Positions 20,601 to 29,027 of a stretch of 54,709 nucleotides of DNA are shown here, piece after piece. The notes below the pieces were generated by a model, which was not told where the DNA came from, made no database searches, and saw nothing but the letters and a program-made list of their open reading frames with translations. Origin of the DNA: Rhodocyclaceae bacterium (GTDB taxonomy: Bacteria; Pseudomonadota; Gammaproteobacteria; Burkholderiales; Rhodocyclaceae); NCBI GenBank assembly GCA_028713915.1, contig JAQTNK010000025.1, positions 1-54,709 on the forward strand, in the 5' to 3' direction. Position numbers and translations under genes: made by a program. Each line of letters begins with the position of its first letter. Positions within the stretch are counted from its first letter, which is position 1.

Positions 20601-20770
20601 ACGACATCGGCATTGGCGCCGGGAAAGCTCGTCGACACCAGGACCTGCGGCGGCACGATCTGCGGATACTGGGCAATGGGCAGCCTCAGCCCTGCCAGGG
20701 CGCCGCCGAGCGTGATGATCAAGGAAATGACCGTCGAGAAGACCGGGCGGTCGATGAAGAAATTGAACAT
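17606..20770 (-). CDS. RND multidrug efflux transporter, HAE-1 (AcrB/MexB-like) family
   Basis: This 1054-residue inner-membrane pump starts MFNFFIDRPVFSTVISLIITLGG, the standard family start. The proton-relay aspartates Asp408 and Asp409 sit in GIVVDDAIVVVE. Twelve membrane helices and two large periplasmic loops are consistent with full length. The C-terminus GTTVVFGMLFATLLGILIIP also fits. It uses proton motive force to expel drugs, solvents or dyes together with the adaptor and channel encoded alongside. The adaptor gene is 73 bp upstream and the channel gene overlaps downstream, giving an adaptor-pump-channel operon. Confidence 0.97.
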   Translation of the reverse strand: MFNFFIDRPVFSTVISLIITLGGALAGLRLPIAQYPQIVPPQVLVSTSFPGANADVVTESIAAPIEQQVNGAKNMIYMDSKSANDGTYNLTVTFDVGTNQDLAAVEVQNRVAIAQPSLPPDVIRQGVTIRKQSTDFLEVLAITAPHGGYDTTFLSNYALLNLQDALARVPGVGFVRLFGARDYSMRIWLDPDKMARLGVTAGDVQRVIAEQNVAVPAGRVGVPPAPAGQQMQYSATVQGRLTDVAQYENMVIGAAAGGQIVRLRDVARVELGGADYTVNVQEDGVPGVFIAIFLGPDANALDVAKGVKQTMETLAQRFPPGVVYSIPYSTTPFVTESMKEVVLTLSAAFVLVLLVVYVFLQTWRATLIPMAAVPVSLVGTLAAFAALGFSLNTLTLFGLILAIGIVVDDAIVVVEAVQHRLDAEAVTAPAATKAAIADVGGPVVAIALVLSAVFIPVAFVGGLTGQLYKQFALTLATSVILSAIVALTLTPALCALLLRPAAHETPHGLIARFFAWFNRGYGWCQEHYARAVVTLARKALLVALCFAVLLGGLYVLTKTRPTGLVPDEDQGYLFVILQLPPAAALERTHAAAAQLVKIARAMPGISGIAVVEGFNLLSGLSASYNATAFVRLTPWDERKGPGQSATEIVRALGARLNRELADANAIALNPPPIRGMSTTGGFEFILQDRAGGDARHFAPVLQNLLAQARKRPELGLVFANYDDRTPQIEYEIDRDKVKSLGVPLTDVFFALQAFLGGDYVNDFNLYGRTFKVQIQAEGAARANPDDVYRYYVRNAQGAMLPLSAVLKPKSISGPEYFERYDIFRAATVNGVPAPGVSSGQAAQAMEEVARTLPEGYGYEWTGAIYQEKKTGGQTGYIFVLSLLFVFLVLAALYESWAMPVAILLVIPFGAFGAFTGLALRGLVNNVYAQIGLVMLIGLAAKNAILIVEFAKLGRARGLSIVEAARQGAQLRLRPILMTSFAFILGTLPLAMATGAGAGARQSIGTTVVFGMLFATLLGILIIPVFYVVVQRISERKAPFRSADEPPQASGDGTP

Positions 20771-20843
20771 CGCCGCCTAACGCGACACCGCGACCGTCCG
20801 CCGTGCTCGGCGGCGCGACGGCCGCGATAATGAGGCGGCCATG

Positions 20844-21989
20844 CTAGCCGGCTCCGCCTTGGCCGGCGCCGTTCGCCGCCGGCCGCAATACCGGTTTGAC
20901 GGCGGTGCCGGGCTTGAGCTTGGCGATGCCTTCGACCACCAGCAATTCGCCGGGTGCCAGTCCTTGGTCGACGACCCATTCGTTGGCGATCCGCGTCTTG
21001 GCGACGATGTCGCGATAGACCAGCTTGTCGTCCGCGCCGACGACGAGCACCGATTGCTTGCCCTGCAGTTCCTGCACGGCTTGCTGCGGCACGCGAATAG
21101 CATTAATGCTCTTGCGCACCGGCATCACGACCCGCACGAACTGGCCGGCGCGCAATATGCGATCCGGGTTCGGCGTCGTCAGCCGCAGTTGCAGCGTGCC
21201 GTTCCTCGCGTCGATGGCGGGATCGACATAGTCGAGCTTGCCGCGATACGCGTAATCGCTGCCGTCGATCAGCTTCAGCCGGCACGGCGGCGCCCGCGCG
21301 CCATTCTTGCCGGAGCCGAAGCCGAACTGCCGCTGCAACTCCACCAGCGTCGGCTCGCTGATGGTGAAGCTGACATAGATCGGATCAACCGAATACAGCG
21401 TCGTCAGCAGCGTCGTCGACGCATTGACGAGGCCGCCGCGCTTGACCAACGCCTTGCCGATGACGCCGGCGCGGGGCGCGCGGATGCTGGCGTAGTCGAG
21501 GTTGAGCTGCGCCTGCCTGACTTGCGCCTCGCTCGCCGCGACGCTGGCGGCATCGGCCGCTTCCTTGGCCACCGCGTTGTCGAGGTCTTCCCGGCTCAGC
21601 GCCTGGTCGGCGAACAACGGACGCGCGCGTTCGAGATTCTGGCGGGAGTTGGTCAACGTCGCCCGGGCCTGCGCCAGATTGGCCTTGGCTTGCGCCAGTG
21701 CGGCAATGAAAGGTTGCCGATCGATGACGAACAAGAGGTCGTCGCGCTTGACGTCCGCGCCGTCTATAAAGGCCTGGCGCTCGAGGAGGCCGCCGACGCG
21801 GGCACGAATCTCCACGGCATCGACCGCTTCGGTCATGCCGACATATTCGTCGGTCAGCGTGGTCGGTACCGCAACCAGCTTGATGACGGACACTTGCGGC
21901 AGGGCTGCCGCCGGCGTCGCCGCCTTCTGGCCGCAGCCCGCCAACGGAGCAAGCAGAAGAAGTACCGTCAACCCGTGTCTTCCGGTCAT
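20844..21989 (-). CDS. RND efflux periplasmic adaptor subunit (MFP)
   Basis: This 381-residue membrane-fusion protein has a lipoprotein signal (LLLAPLAGCGQ), the N-terminal barrel/lipoyl half (VEIRARVGGLLERQAF), a coiled-coil hairpin (AKANLAQARATLTNSRQNLER), the second lipoyl half (YASIRAPRAGVIGKALVKRG) and the beta-barrel and membrane-proximal domains. It anchors in the inner membrane and links the pump to the outer-membrane channel. It is first in the efflux operon. No TetR- or MarR-type regulator is next to it in the window. Confidence 0.95.
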   Translation of the reverse strand: MTGRHGLTVLLLLAPLAGCGQKAATPAAALPQVSVIKLVAVPTTLTDEYVGMTEAVDAVEIRARVGGLLERQAFIDGADVKRDDLLFVIDRQPFIAALAQAKANLAQARATLTNSRQNLERARPLFADQALSREDLDNAVAKEAADAASVAASEAQVRQAQLNLDYASIRAPRAGVIGKALVKRGGLVNASTTLLTTLYSVDPIYVSFTISEPTLVELQRQFGFGSGKNGARAPPCRLKLIDGSDYAYRGKLDYVDPAIDARNGTLQLRLTTPNPDRILRAGQFVRVVMPVRKSINAIRVPQQAVQELQGKQSVLVVGADDKLVYRDIVAKTRIANEWVVDQGLAPGELLVVEGIAKLKPGTAVKPVLRPAANGAGQGGAG

Positions 21990-22292
21990 GGTCTTCCTTC
22001 ACGCAGAGATTTCCGAACGCCATCCGCGCGCAGCGCATCGCCCCGATGCGAGGCGCGAAGCGTTCAGCCAACAACGTCGACCGGACTCGCCGCGAGCAGT
22101 TCCGCCGGCCGGCGCAATGGCCGCGGCGCGAACGCGGCAAGCGCTGCGCAAGACACAGCGCCGCCAGGGATATGAGAGGGCGATAATGCGCAACGCAGGC
22201 GGGCACGGCGTCGGCGTGACGACGCTTGGAAGCAAAAAAAAGCGGGCGGCGCAGTCAAGCGCCGCCCGCCATTGCGACGACAGCGATGACGA
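21990..22292. other. Intergenic region between efflux operon and aldehyde dehydrogenase
   Basis: This 303-bp stretch holds no convincing gene. It should carry the promoter of the efflux operon on the minus strand, but no clear -35/-10 pair or operator palindrome was seen. Its right end holds the terminator of the aldehyde dehydrogenase gene. Confidence 0.6.
22234..22269 (-). terminator. Rho-independent terminator of the aldehyde dehydrogenase gene
   Basis: Read on the minus strand, an 11-bp perfect GC stem (GCGGGCGGCGC with its complement) and a 6-base loop are followed by eight T residues. It lies about 25 bp past the stop codon of the aldehyde dehydrogenase gene. Confidence 0.93.
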
Positions 22293-23813
22293 TCAGAAGA
22301 AGCCGAGCGCCTTCGGGCTGTAGCTCACCAGCAGGTTCTTGGTTTGCTGGTAGTGGTCGAGCATCATCTTGTGGGTCTCGCGGCCGATGCCCGATTCCTT
22401 GTAGCCGCCGAAGGTGGCGTGGGCCGGGTAGGCGTGATAGCAGTTGGTCCACACGCGGCCGGCCTTGATGGCGCGGCCCATGCGGTAGGCGACGCCGCCG
22501 TCGCGGCTCCAGACGCCGGCGCCGAGACCGTAGAGCGTGTCGTTGGCGATGGCCAGCGCTTCGGCTTCGTCCTTGAAGGTGGTCACCGCGACCACCGGCC
22601 CGAAGATTTCCTCCTGGAAAATGCGCATCTTGTTGTGGCCTTTGAACAGCGTCGGCTGGATGTAGTAGCCCTCGGCTAGATCGCCGGAGAGATGGGCGCG
22701 CTCGCCGCCGATCAGGCACTCGGCGCCTTCCTGCTTGCCCAGCGCGAGATAGGTCTGGATCTTGTCCATCTGCATTTGCGACGCCTGCGCGCCCATCATC
22801 GTCTCGGTATCGAGCGGGTTGCCCTGCTTGATGGCCTTGACGCGCGCCAGCACCCGTTCCATGAACTTGTCGTAGATCGATTCGTGGATCAAGGCGCGCG
22901 ACGGGCAGGTGCAGACTTCGCCCTGGTTGAAGGCGAACAGCACCATGCCTTCGATGGCCTTGTCGAGGAAGTCGTCGTCGGCCGCCATGACGTCGGCGAA
23001 GAAGATGTTGGGCGACTTGCCGCCCAGTTCGAGGGTGGCCGGAATCAGGTTGGCGGCGGCGGCCTGGGCGATGCTGCGGCCGGTGGCGGTGGAGCCGGTG
23101 AAGGCGATCTTGGCGATGCGCTTGCTGGTGGCGAGCGGCATGCCGGCTTCGCGGCCGTAGCCGTTCACGATGTTGAGCACGCCCGGCGGCAGCAGGTCGG
23201 CGATCAGTTCGGCGAGAATCAGGATGCTGACCGGCGTCGATTCGGCGGGCTTCAGCACCACGCAGTTGCCGGCGCCGATGGCCGGAGCCAGTTTCCAGGC
23301 CGCCATCAGGATCGGGAAGTTCCAGGGAATGATCTGGCCGACGACGCCGAGCGGCTCGTGGAAATGGTAGGCGACGGTGTTCTCGTCGATTTCGGAAAGG
23401 CCGCCTTCCTGCGCGCGCAGGCAGCCGGCGAAGTAGCGGAAGTGGTCGACCGTCAGCGGGATGTCGGCGTTGAGGGTTTCGCGAATGGCCTTGCCGTTGT
23501 CCACGGTTTCGGCATAGGCGAGCAATTCGAGATTGGCTTCGATGCGGTCGGCGATCCTGAGCAGGACGTTGGCGCGATCGGCGGGCGCGGTGCGGCCCCA
23601 GGCGTCGGCGGCGGCGTGGGCGGCGTCGAGCGCCAGCTCGATGTCCTCGGCGCCGGAGCGCGCGGCCTTGGTGTAAGGCTTGCCGGTGATCGGCGTGATG
23701 ACATCGAAATATTCGCCGTTGACCGGCGCGACCCACTTGCCGCCGATGAAGTTGTCGTACTTGGCCTTGAACTGGACTTTGGCGCCAGCGGCGCCGGGTG
23801 CGGGGTAGAGCAT
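22293..23813 (-). CDS. acoD: NAD-dependent acetaldehyde dehydrogenase, AcoD/ExaC type
   Basis: This 506-residue aldehyde dehydrogenase has the N-terminal [10 protein letters not shown], the cofactor region [25 protein letters not shown], the general base Glu262 in LELGGKSP and the nucleophile Cys301 in [12 protein letters not shown]. The closing [17 protein letters not shown] and the length match the AcoD/ExaC subgroup, which oxidises acetaldehyde to acetate in acetoin or ethanol catabolism. It is transcribed divergently from an AcoR-like activator and preceded by a -24/-12 promoter, matching sigma-54 control. The physiological aldehyde is inferred, not shown. Confidence 0.93.
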   Translation of the reverse strand: MLYPAPGAAGAKVQFKAKYDNFIGGKWVAPVNGEYFDVITPITGKPYTKAARSGAEDIELALDAAHAAADAWGRTAPADRANVLLRIADRIEANLELLAYAETVDNGKAIRETLNADIPLTVDHFRYFAGCLRAQEGGLSEIDENTVAYHFHEPLGVVGQIIPWNFPILMAAWKLAPAIGAGNCVVLKPAESTPVSILILAELIADLLPPGVLNIVNGYGREAGMPLATSKRIAKIAFTGSTATGRSIAQAAAANLIPATLELGGKSPNIFFADVMAADDDFLDKAIEGMVLFAFNQGEVCTCPSRALIHESIYDKFMERVLARVKAIKQGNPLDTETMMGAQASQMQMDKIQTYLALGKQEGAECLIGGERAHLSGDLAEGYYIQPTLFKGHNKMRIFQEEIFGPVVAVTTFKDEAEALAIANDTLYGLGAGVWSRDGGVAYRMGRAIKAGRVWTNCYHAYPAHATFGGYKESGIGRETHKMMLDHYQQTKNLLVSYSPKALGFF

Positions 23814-23875
23814 TGGTGTCTCCTCGATTTATGGGTTCATGTGACGGTGCGCCCAGCGGGGCGCACGCTTCCCAT

Positions 23876-23891
23876 CGCAGGAGGCGTGCCA
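23876..23891 (-). promoter_or_regulatory. Sigma-54 (-24/-12) promoter for the aldehyde dehydrogenase gene
   Basis: On the minus strand the sequence reads TGGCACG, four bases, CTGCG, with GG and GC separated by exactly ten bases as the RpoN consensus demands. The expected start of transcription is near 23866, giving a leader of about 50 bases. Confidence 0.8.
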
Positions 23892-23961
23892 GCGTCTGCG
23901 CCGGCGCCAATGCCTTGCGCGGCAAGGGTTTCGCGCCGGCGCGGCGCGGCCGACTGTCACC

Positions 23962-24009
23962 GTCGCAGTTGTACCGACCTGCGACACTGTCCCGAAATGA
24001 CACAGTCGC
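23962..24009. promoter_or_regulatory. Probable upstream activator sites (GTCGCA-type dyads)
   Basis: GTCGCAG at 23962-23968 and CTGCGAC at 23979-23985 form a perfect 7-bp inverted repeat. An imperfect 11-bp dyad, GCGACACTGTC / GACACAGTCGC (9 of 11 matching), covers 23981-24009 with a 7-bp spacer. They lie about 75-130 bp upstream of the -24/-12 promoter, a normal distance for an enhancer-binding protein, and just upstream of the activator gene. Binding by the AcoR-like protein is inferred. Confidence 0.65.
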
Positions 24010-24031
24010 CGCCGTACTTGCGTCGTTTGTC

Positions 24032-24059
24032 TTGCGCCACTGCGGCGAACTCATATACT
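24032..24059 (+). promoter_or_regulatory. Possible sigma-70 promoter of the acoR-like gene
   Basis: TTGCGC and TATACT are separated by 16 bp, about 45 bp before the ATG. The match is moderate and the assignment tentative. Confidence 0.45.
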
Positions 24060-24105
24060 GCCGTGACAATGGCGACGCAGAGCGCCGAATACTGGAGGAG
24101 AGACC

Positions 24106-26028
24106 ATGACCCTCAACACGAGGAGCCCCGACGCGGCCCTGCGTCACGCCCGCCAGCTGCTGCTGGAACGCGGCGAATTGCCCGCCGGGCTGATACACGA
24201 TCATGTCGCCCGTTCGTGGCGGCGCAGCCTGGAGGCCGGGCTCGCGCCGACCGGGCGGCTCGCCGAAGTCCCGCAGCTCGACGCCTTCGAGATGGCGCGC
24301 AACGCCGACCGCCGCCAGGAACTGCTGGCCAATGCGCGGCCGGTCATGGAATACCTGCACGGCCAGACGCACGACTCCGGCAGCATGGTGATTCTCGCCG
24401 ACGAGCGCGGCGTGCTGGTGCAGGCGCTCGGCGACGCCGACTTCCTGACGCGCGCCGAGCGCGTCGCGCTGACCGCCGGCGCCTCCTGGCACGAGCGCCA
24501 TCGCGGCACGAACGCCATCGGCACCGCGCTCGCCGAAGGCGCGCCCGTGGTCGTTCACGGCAGCGAGCATTATCTCGAGCGCAACGGCTTTCTCACCTGC
24601 GCCGCCGCGCCGATCACCGCGCCGGACGGCCGCCTGCTCGGCGTGCTCGATATCTCGGGCGAGCACAGGAACCGCCATCCGCACACCTTCGGCCTCGTCC
24701 GCGCGGCGGCGCAGATGATTGAGAACCGGCTGTTCGATGCGCGCCACGGCGCCAGCATCCGCCTGCGCTTTCACCCGCTCGCCGAGGGCATCGGCACGGT
24801 CGCCGAAGGCGTCGTCGCGCTGTCCGAGGACGGCTGGATCGTCGGCGCCAACCCGGCCGGACTTTCGCTGCTGGGGCTGGCCGCCGCCGACCTCGGCGCG
24901 ACGCCGCTGCCGCGCGTGCTCGACCTGCGCGTAGACGATCTCGTCGATTGGGGCCGCCGCCACAGCGGCCAAGCGCTGCTGGTGAACCGGACGCGCGGCT
25001 GCAGGCTGTTCCTGCGCGTCGAACCGGGCCGCCGTGCCGTGGCCGCGGCGCCGCGGCAAGTCGCGGCGCCGGACGATGCGCTGGCAGCGCTGGATACCGG
25101 CGACGCGCGCATGCAAGCCGCGGTCGAACGCGCGCGCAAGGTGCTCGGCAAGGCCATCCCGCTGCTGCTGCAGGGCGAATCGGGCGTCGGCAAGGAACTT
25201 TTCTCCCGCGCCGTGCATGACTCGGGGCCGCGCCGCGACAAGCCTTTCGTCGCGGTGAATTGCGCCGCCCTGCCGGAACACCTGATCGAGGCGGAACTCT
25301 TCGGCTACGCTCCCGGCGCCTTCACCGGCGCGCGGCGCGAAGGCATGCCGGGGCGGCTGCGCGAGGCGCACGGCGGCACGCTGCTGCTCGACGAGATCGG
25401 CGACATGCCGATGGCATTGCAGGGGCGCCTGCTGCGCGTCCTGCAGGAGCGGCAGGTGACGCCGCTGGGCGGCGGCAAGCCGGTGGCCGTCGATTTCGCG
25501 CTGATCTGCGCCACGCATCGCCACTTGAAAACGGAAATGGACGCGGGCCGCTTTCGCGCCGACCTCTATTACCGCATCAACGGCCTTGCGCTCGTCTTGC
25601 CCTGCTTGCGCGAGCGCAGCGATTTCACCGCGCTGGCGGCGCGCCTTGTCGAGGAGGCGGCGCCGGGACGCGGCGTCGCGCTCGATGCGCCCGTCGCCCG
25701 CGCCTTTGCCGAATACGCCTGGCCCGGCAACCTGCGCCAGCTTGCCGGCGCCATCCGCATCGCCTGCGCGCTGCTCGACGCCGACGAGAACGTCATCGGC
25801 TGGCGTCACTTGCCCGACGACCTGATCGAGGAATTGCGGCAGCCGCCGCCGCGCCCGGCCTTTGCGCAAGCGGCGCCGACAGCCAGCCTGCGCGCCGTTT
25901 CCGACGCGGCGATCGGCCGCGCCGTTGCCGCCGCCCAGGGCAACATGTCGCAAGCCGCCCGCTGTCTGGGCATCAGCCGCAACACGCTCTACCGCCGCCT
26001 GAAGCCGCGGCCGCCGCGGCCGGCATGA
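24106..26028 (+). CDS. acoR: Sigma-54-dependent transcriptional activator, AcoR-like
   Basis: This 640-residue enhancer-binding protein has an N-terminal sensor region with a GAF-type domain (about 60-210), a PAS-like stretch (about 225-310), an AAA+ domain with Walker A GESGVGKE (from 357), the sigma-54 contact loop GAFTGA at 404-409 and Walker B GGTLLLDEIGDMP. A Fis-type helix-turn-helix lies at the C-terminus (NMSQAARCLGISRNTLYRRL). The order matches AcoR, activator of acetoin or alcohol catabolic genes. It is divergent from the aldehyde dehydrogenase gene and should activate it. A GGAGGAGAG ribosome site precedes the ATG. Confidence 0.93.
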   Translation: MTLNTRSPDAALRHARQLLLERGELPAGLIHDHVARSWRRSLEAGLAPTGRLAEVPQLDAFEMARNADRRQELLANARPVMEYLHGQTHDSGSMVILADERGVLVQALGDADFLTRAERVALTAGASWHERHRGTNAIGTALAEGAPVVVHGSEHYLERNGFLTCAAAPITAPDGRLLGVLDISGEHRNRHPHTFGLVRAAAQMIENRLFDARHGASIRLRFHPLAEGIGTVAEGVVALSEDGWIVGANPAGLSLLGLAAADLGATPLPRVLDLRVDDLVDWGRRHSGQALLVNRTRGCRLFLRVEPGRRAVAAAPRQVAAPDDALAALDTGDARMQAAVERARKVLGKAIPLLLQGESGVGKELFSRAVHDSGPRRDKPFVAVNCAALPEHLIEAELFGYAPGAFTGARREGMPGRLREAHGGTLLLDEIGDMPMALQGRLLRVLQERQVTPLGGGKPVAVDFALICATHRHLKTEMDAGRFRADLYYRINGLALVLPCLRERSDFTALAARLVEEAAPGRGVALDAPVARAFAEYAWPGNLRQLAGAIRIACALLDADENVIGWRHLPDDLIEELRQPPPRPAFAQAAPTASLRAVSDAAIGRAVAAAQGNMSQAARCLGISRNTLYRRLKPRPPRPA

Positions 26029-26080
26029 GCGGCGCGGCGCAAGCCCTTCGCGACGGCGTGCGCCGGCGACGCGACTTGCC

Positions 26081-26094
26081 TTGATCGCGATCAA
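26081..26094 (+). promoter_or_regulatory. FNR/Dnr-type box upstream of the NIT chemoreceptor
   Basis: TTGAT-CGCG-ATCAA is a perfect 14-bp match to the FNR/ANR/Dnr consensus. It lies 195 bp before the receptor ATG. No good -10 hexamer was found at the usual distance, so the exact start is uncertain. Confidence 0.7.
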
Positions 26095-26289
26095 GCAATC
26101 TGCGACGAAGTTGCTTTGTCCGGGATGTGGCGCGTGGTTCAATTTCGCTGCGCCTTTCCCGCACCGGTTCCCGCAAGCGCGCCGCGCCATGGCCAGCCAT
26201 GCCCTGCGACGGCCGCACACGTCGCCGCCGTCGACGGGCGCCCCGTCCGCAACCTTGGCAGCGCGCACGCCGCTGCCGGAGCCATCACG

Positions 26290-28977
26290 ATGAATCTCAA
26301 GAACAAGCTGCTGGTATTGGTGTTGATTCCGCTGTTGTGCCTGCTGCTGTTCGCCGTGCGCACCGTCGCCGAGAAGAACAGCCAGGTGCGGGAAATGAAT
26401 GCGCTGGCGGACTTGGCGACGGTATCGGCACGCATCGGCGCCTTGGTCCATGAGCTGCAAAAGGAACGCGGCATGAGCGCCGGCTTCATCGGCAGCAAGG
26501 GAGCGAATTTCGCCGCCGAGCTGCCCAGGCAGCGCGAGGAAGTGACCAAGCGCCAGGCGGAGCTCGACCGGCAGCTCGCCGCCTTCGACGCCGCGGCCTA
26601 CGGCGGCGGGCTGCAGGAATATCTCGCCGCCGCCGGCAAGCTGCTAAGCGACCTCGCCGCCACGCGCAAGGCGGTGACGGCGTTCGACATCGGCGCCCCG
26701 CAAGCCATCGCCTACTACACCAACACCATCGGCGCGCTGCTCGCCGTCGTCGGCCAAACGGCGTCGCTTTCCGGCGATGCCGACGTCACCCGTCTCGCGG
26801 CGGCCTACGACGCCTTGCTGCAGGCCAAGGAATCGGCCGGTCTGGAGCGCGCGGTATTGTCGAATGTGATGGGGGCCGACAAGTTCACGCCCGACATGCT
26901 GGTCCGTTTCCTCTCGGTATCCGCGTCGGAGGACACGTGGCTCAAGGTGTTCCAGGTCTATGCGAGCCCCGACCAGGCGGGCTTTTTCAAGCGCAAGTTG
27001 GCGGGACCGGCGGTCGACGAAGTGCGCAGGATCAAGCAGGCGGCGCTGGAGAAAATGAACGAGCCGTCCCTGGCCATGGACGCCAAGTACTGGTTCGCCA
27101 AGTCGACCGAGCGCATCGATCTGCTCAAGGACGTCGAGAACCGCCTGGCCGCCGACCTCACCGAGACCGCCGAACGCCTGCAGCGCGAAGCACATCGGCT
27201 GGTCGTCGTCTATATGACGTTGTCAATGTTTGCGATCCTGCTCACGGCGTTCGCCGCCTTCCGGTTGATTCGCGGCATCCTCGGGCAAATTGGCGGCGAA
27301 CCGGCCGACGCAGTGCGGATCGCGCGCGCCATCGCCGGCGGCAAGCTCGACAACGACATCGACCTGCGGCCGGGAGACAGCGAGAGCCTGCTGTGCAACA
27401 TGAAGAGCATGCAGGCGCAGCTGCGCGACCGCATCGAGGCGGAGCGCGTCACCGCCAACGCCAACCTGCGCATCCGCATCGCGCTGGACAACGTCAGTAC
27501 CGGCGTCATGATCGCCGACTCGGCGCGCCACGTCATCTATGCGAACAAGTCGGTCCAAGGCATCCTCAAGGGCGCCGAGACGGGGATGCGCCAGCGCTTG
27601 CCGCAGTTCGACGCCGACCGCCTTGTCGGCGTCAGCCTCGACGCCTTCCACGACGACCCGGCCCAGCAGGCCCGTCTCTTCGATACCTTGACCGGCACCC
27701 ACGCGGCCAAGCTGATGCTCGGCGACAGGCACATGACGGTGACGGCGAACCCGGTCGTCAACGAACAGGGAGACCGCCTCGGCACCGTGGCGGAATGGCT
27801 CGACCGGACGGACGAAGTGCGCGTCGAAGAGGAAGTCCAGCATATCGTCGCGGCGGCGGCCAGGGGCGAATTCGATGCCCGCATCGACACGCAGGACAAG
27901 GAGGGATTCTTCGCCAAGCTCGGCGAGGAAATCAACATGCTGCTCGACAACACGCAGCAGGCCCTCAACGCCACCTCGGAAGTGCTCGACCTGGTCGCCC
28001 ACGGCGATCTGACCCGCACCATCGACCGCAATTACCATGGCATCCTGGGCCGCCTCAAGGACGACACCAACACCACGGTGGAGCGCTTGCGCCAGGTCGT
28101 CGGCCGCATCAAGGAAGCGGCCGACGCCATCGATACGGCGTCGCGCGAAATCGCCGCAGGCAACCAGGACTTGTCGAGCCGCACCGAAGAGCAGGCCAGC
28201 AGCCTGGAGGAAACCGCGAGTTCGATGGAGCAACTCAACGCGACGGTGAAGCAGAACGCCGAGAACGCGCGCCAGGCCAACGAACTGGCGGGAAGCTCGA
28301 ACGAGCTGGCGGTCCGCGGCGGCGAAATGGTCAAGCGGGTCGTTGCCACGATGAGCGAGATCCAGGACAGCTCGCACAAGATCGCCGACATCATCGGCGT
28401 GATCGACAGCATCGCCTTCCAGACCAACATCCTGGCGCTCAACGCCGCGGTCGAGGCGGCCCGGGCGGGCGAGCAGGGGCGCGGCTTCGCCGTGGTGGCG
28501 ACGGAAGTGCGCAATCTCGCGCAGCGCAGTGCCACCGCCGCCAAGGAAATCAAGACGCTGATCGCCGCATCGGTCAGCAAGGTCGAAGGCGGTGCACGGC
28601 TGGTGCAGGAAGCGGGAAGCACCATGGACGGCGTCGTGACGTCGTTCCAGCGGGTCGCCGCGCTGGTCACCGAGATTGCCAATGCCAGCCGCGAGCAGTC
28701 GTCCGGCATCGAGCAGGTGACGCAGGCGGTGGGCCAGATGGACGAAGCAACGCAGCAAAACGCGGCCCTGGTCGAGCAAGCCGCAGCGGCGGCCGAAAGC
28801 CTCGAGGAACAGGCCAGCAGCCTGGTGCAGGAGGTCGGCAGTTTCCGCCTGGTGGACGATCCGCGTTCGGCATCGGCAAGCCATCTGCCCGGCCCGGCCC
28901 TGCGCGACGCGACGCCGCGGCAGTTGCCGAACCTTCACTCGTCGGCCGCCAGCGGGCGGCGTCCGCAGTCGGCCTAG
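26290..28977 (+). CDS. Methyl-accepting chemotaxis protein with nitrate/nitrite-sensing NIT domain
   Basis: This 895-residue receptor has a membrane helix at about 7-24, then a periplasmic NIT domain (about 40-295) recognised from [20 protein letters not shown], the conserved arginine-containing helix of nitrate- and nitrite-sensing proteins. A second helix (about 304-327) leads to HAMP ([20 protein letters not shown]) and a PAS-like region near 396-510. The signalling hairpin includes [18 protein letters not shown] and [18 protein letters not shown]. It probably steers cells toward nitrate or nitrite. The start is the ATG before the hydrophobic helix; the frame upstream lacks family similarity. 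Confidence 0.92.
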   Translation: MNLKNKLLVLVLIPLLCLLLFAVRTVAEKNSQVREMNALADLATVSARIGALVHELQKERGMSAGFIGSKGANFAAELPRQREEVTKRQAELDRQLAAFDAAAYGGGLQEYLAAAGKLLSDLAATRKAVTAFDIGAPQAIAYYTNTIGALLAVVGQTASLSGDADVTRLAAAYDALLQAKESAGLERAVLSNVMGADKFTPDMLVRFLSVSASEDTWLKVFQVYASPDQAGFFKRKLAGPAVDEVRRIKQAALEKMNEPSLAMDAKYWFAKSTERIDLLKDVENRLAADLTETAERLQREAHRLVVVYMTLSMFAILLTAFAAFRLIRGILGQIGGEPADAVRIARAIAGGKLDNDIDLRPGDSESLLCNMKSMQAQLRDRIEAERVTANANLRIRIALDNVSTGVMIADSARHVIYANKSVQGILKGAETGMRQRLPQFDADRLVGVSLDAFHDDPAQQARLFDTLTGTHAAKLMLGDRHMTVTANPVVNEQGDRLGTVAEWLDRTDEVRVEEEVQHIVAAAARGEFDARIDTQDKEGFFAKLGEEINMLLDNTQQALNATSEVLDLVAHGDLTRTIDRNYHGILGRLKDDTNTTVERLRQVVGRIKEAADAIDTASREIAAGNQDLSSRTEEQASSLEETASSMEQLNATVKQNAENARQANELAGSSNELAVRGGEMVKRVVATMSEIQDSSHKIADIIGVIDSIAFQTNILALNAAVEAARAGEQGRGFAVVATEVRNLAQRSATAAKEIKTLIAASVSKVEGGARLVQEAGSTMDGVVTSFQRVAALVTEIANASREQSSGIEQVTQAVGQMDEATQQNAALVEQAAAAAESLEEQASSLVQEVGSFRLVDDPRSASASHLPGPALRDATPRQLPNLHSSAASGRRPQSA

Positions 28978-29027
28978 AATGGGCCGTTTGGCGCGCCGAG
29001 TCGGTCCGCCGCGGATGAAGCCAACCC

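Noticed and set aside
17561-20830. Plus-strand frame of about 1090 codons opposite the RND pump
   Set aside because: Asp/His/Arg/Gln-rich translation without any domain; the minus-strand product is an intact AcrB-type transporter.
16164-21989. Mobile element or transposase associated with the efflux operon
   Set aside because: No transposase, integrase, terminal repeat or target duplication was seen, despite the truncated hydrolase next to it.
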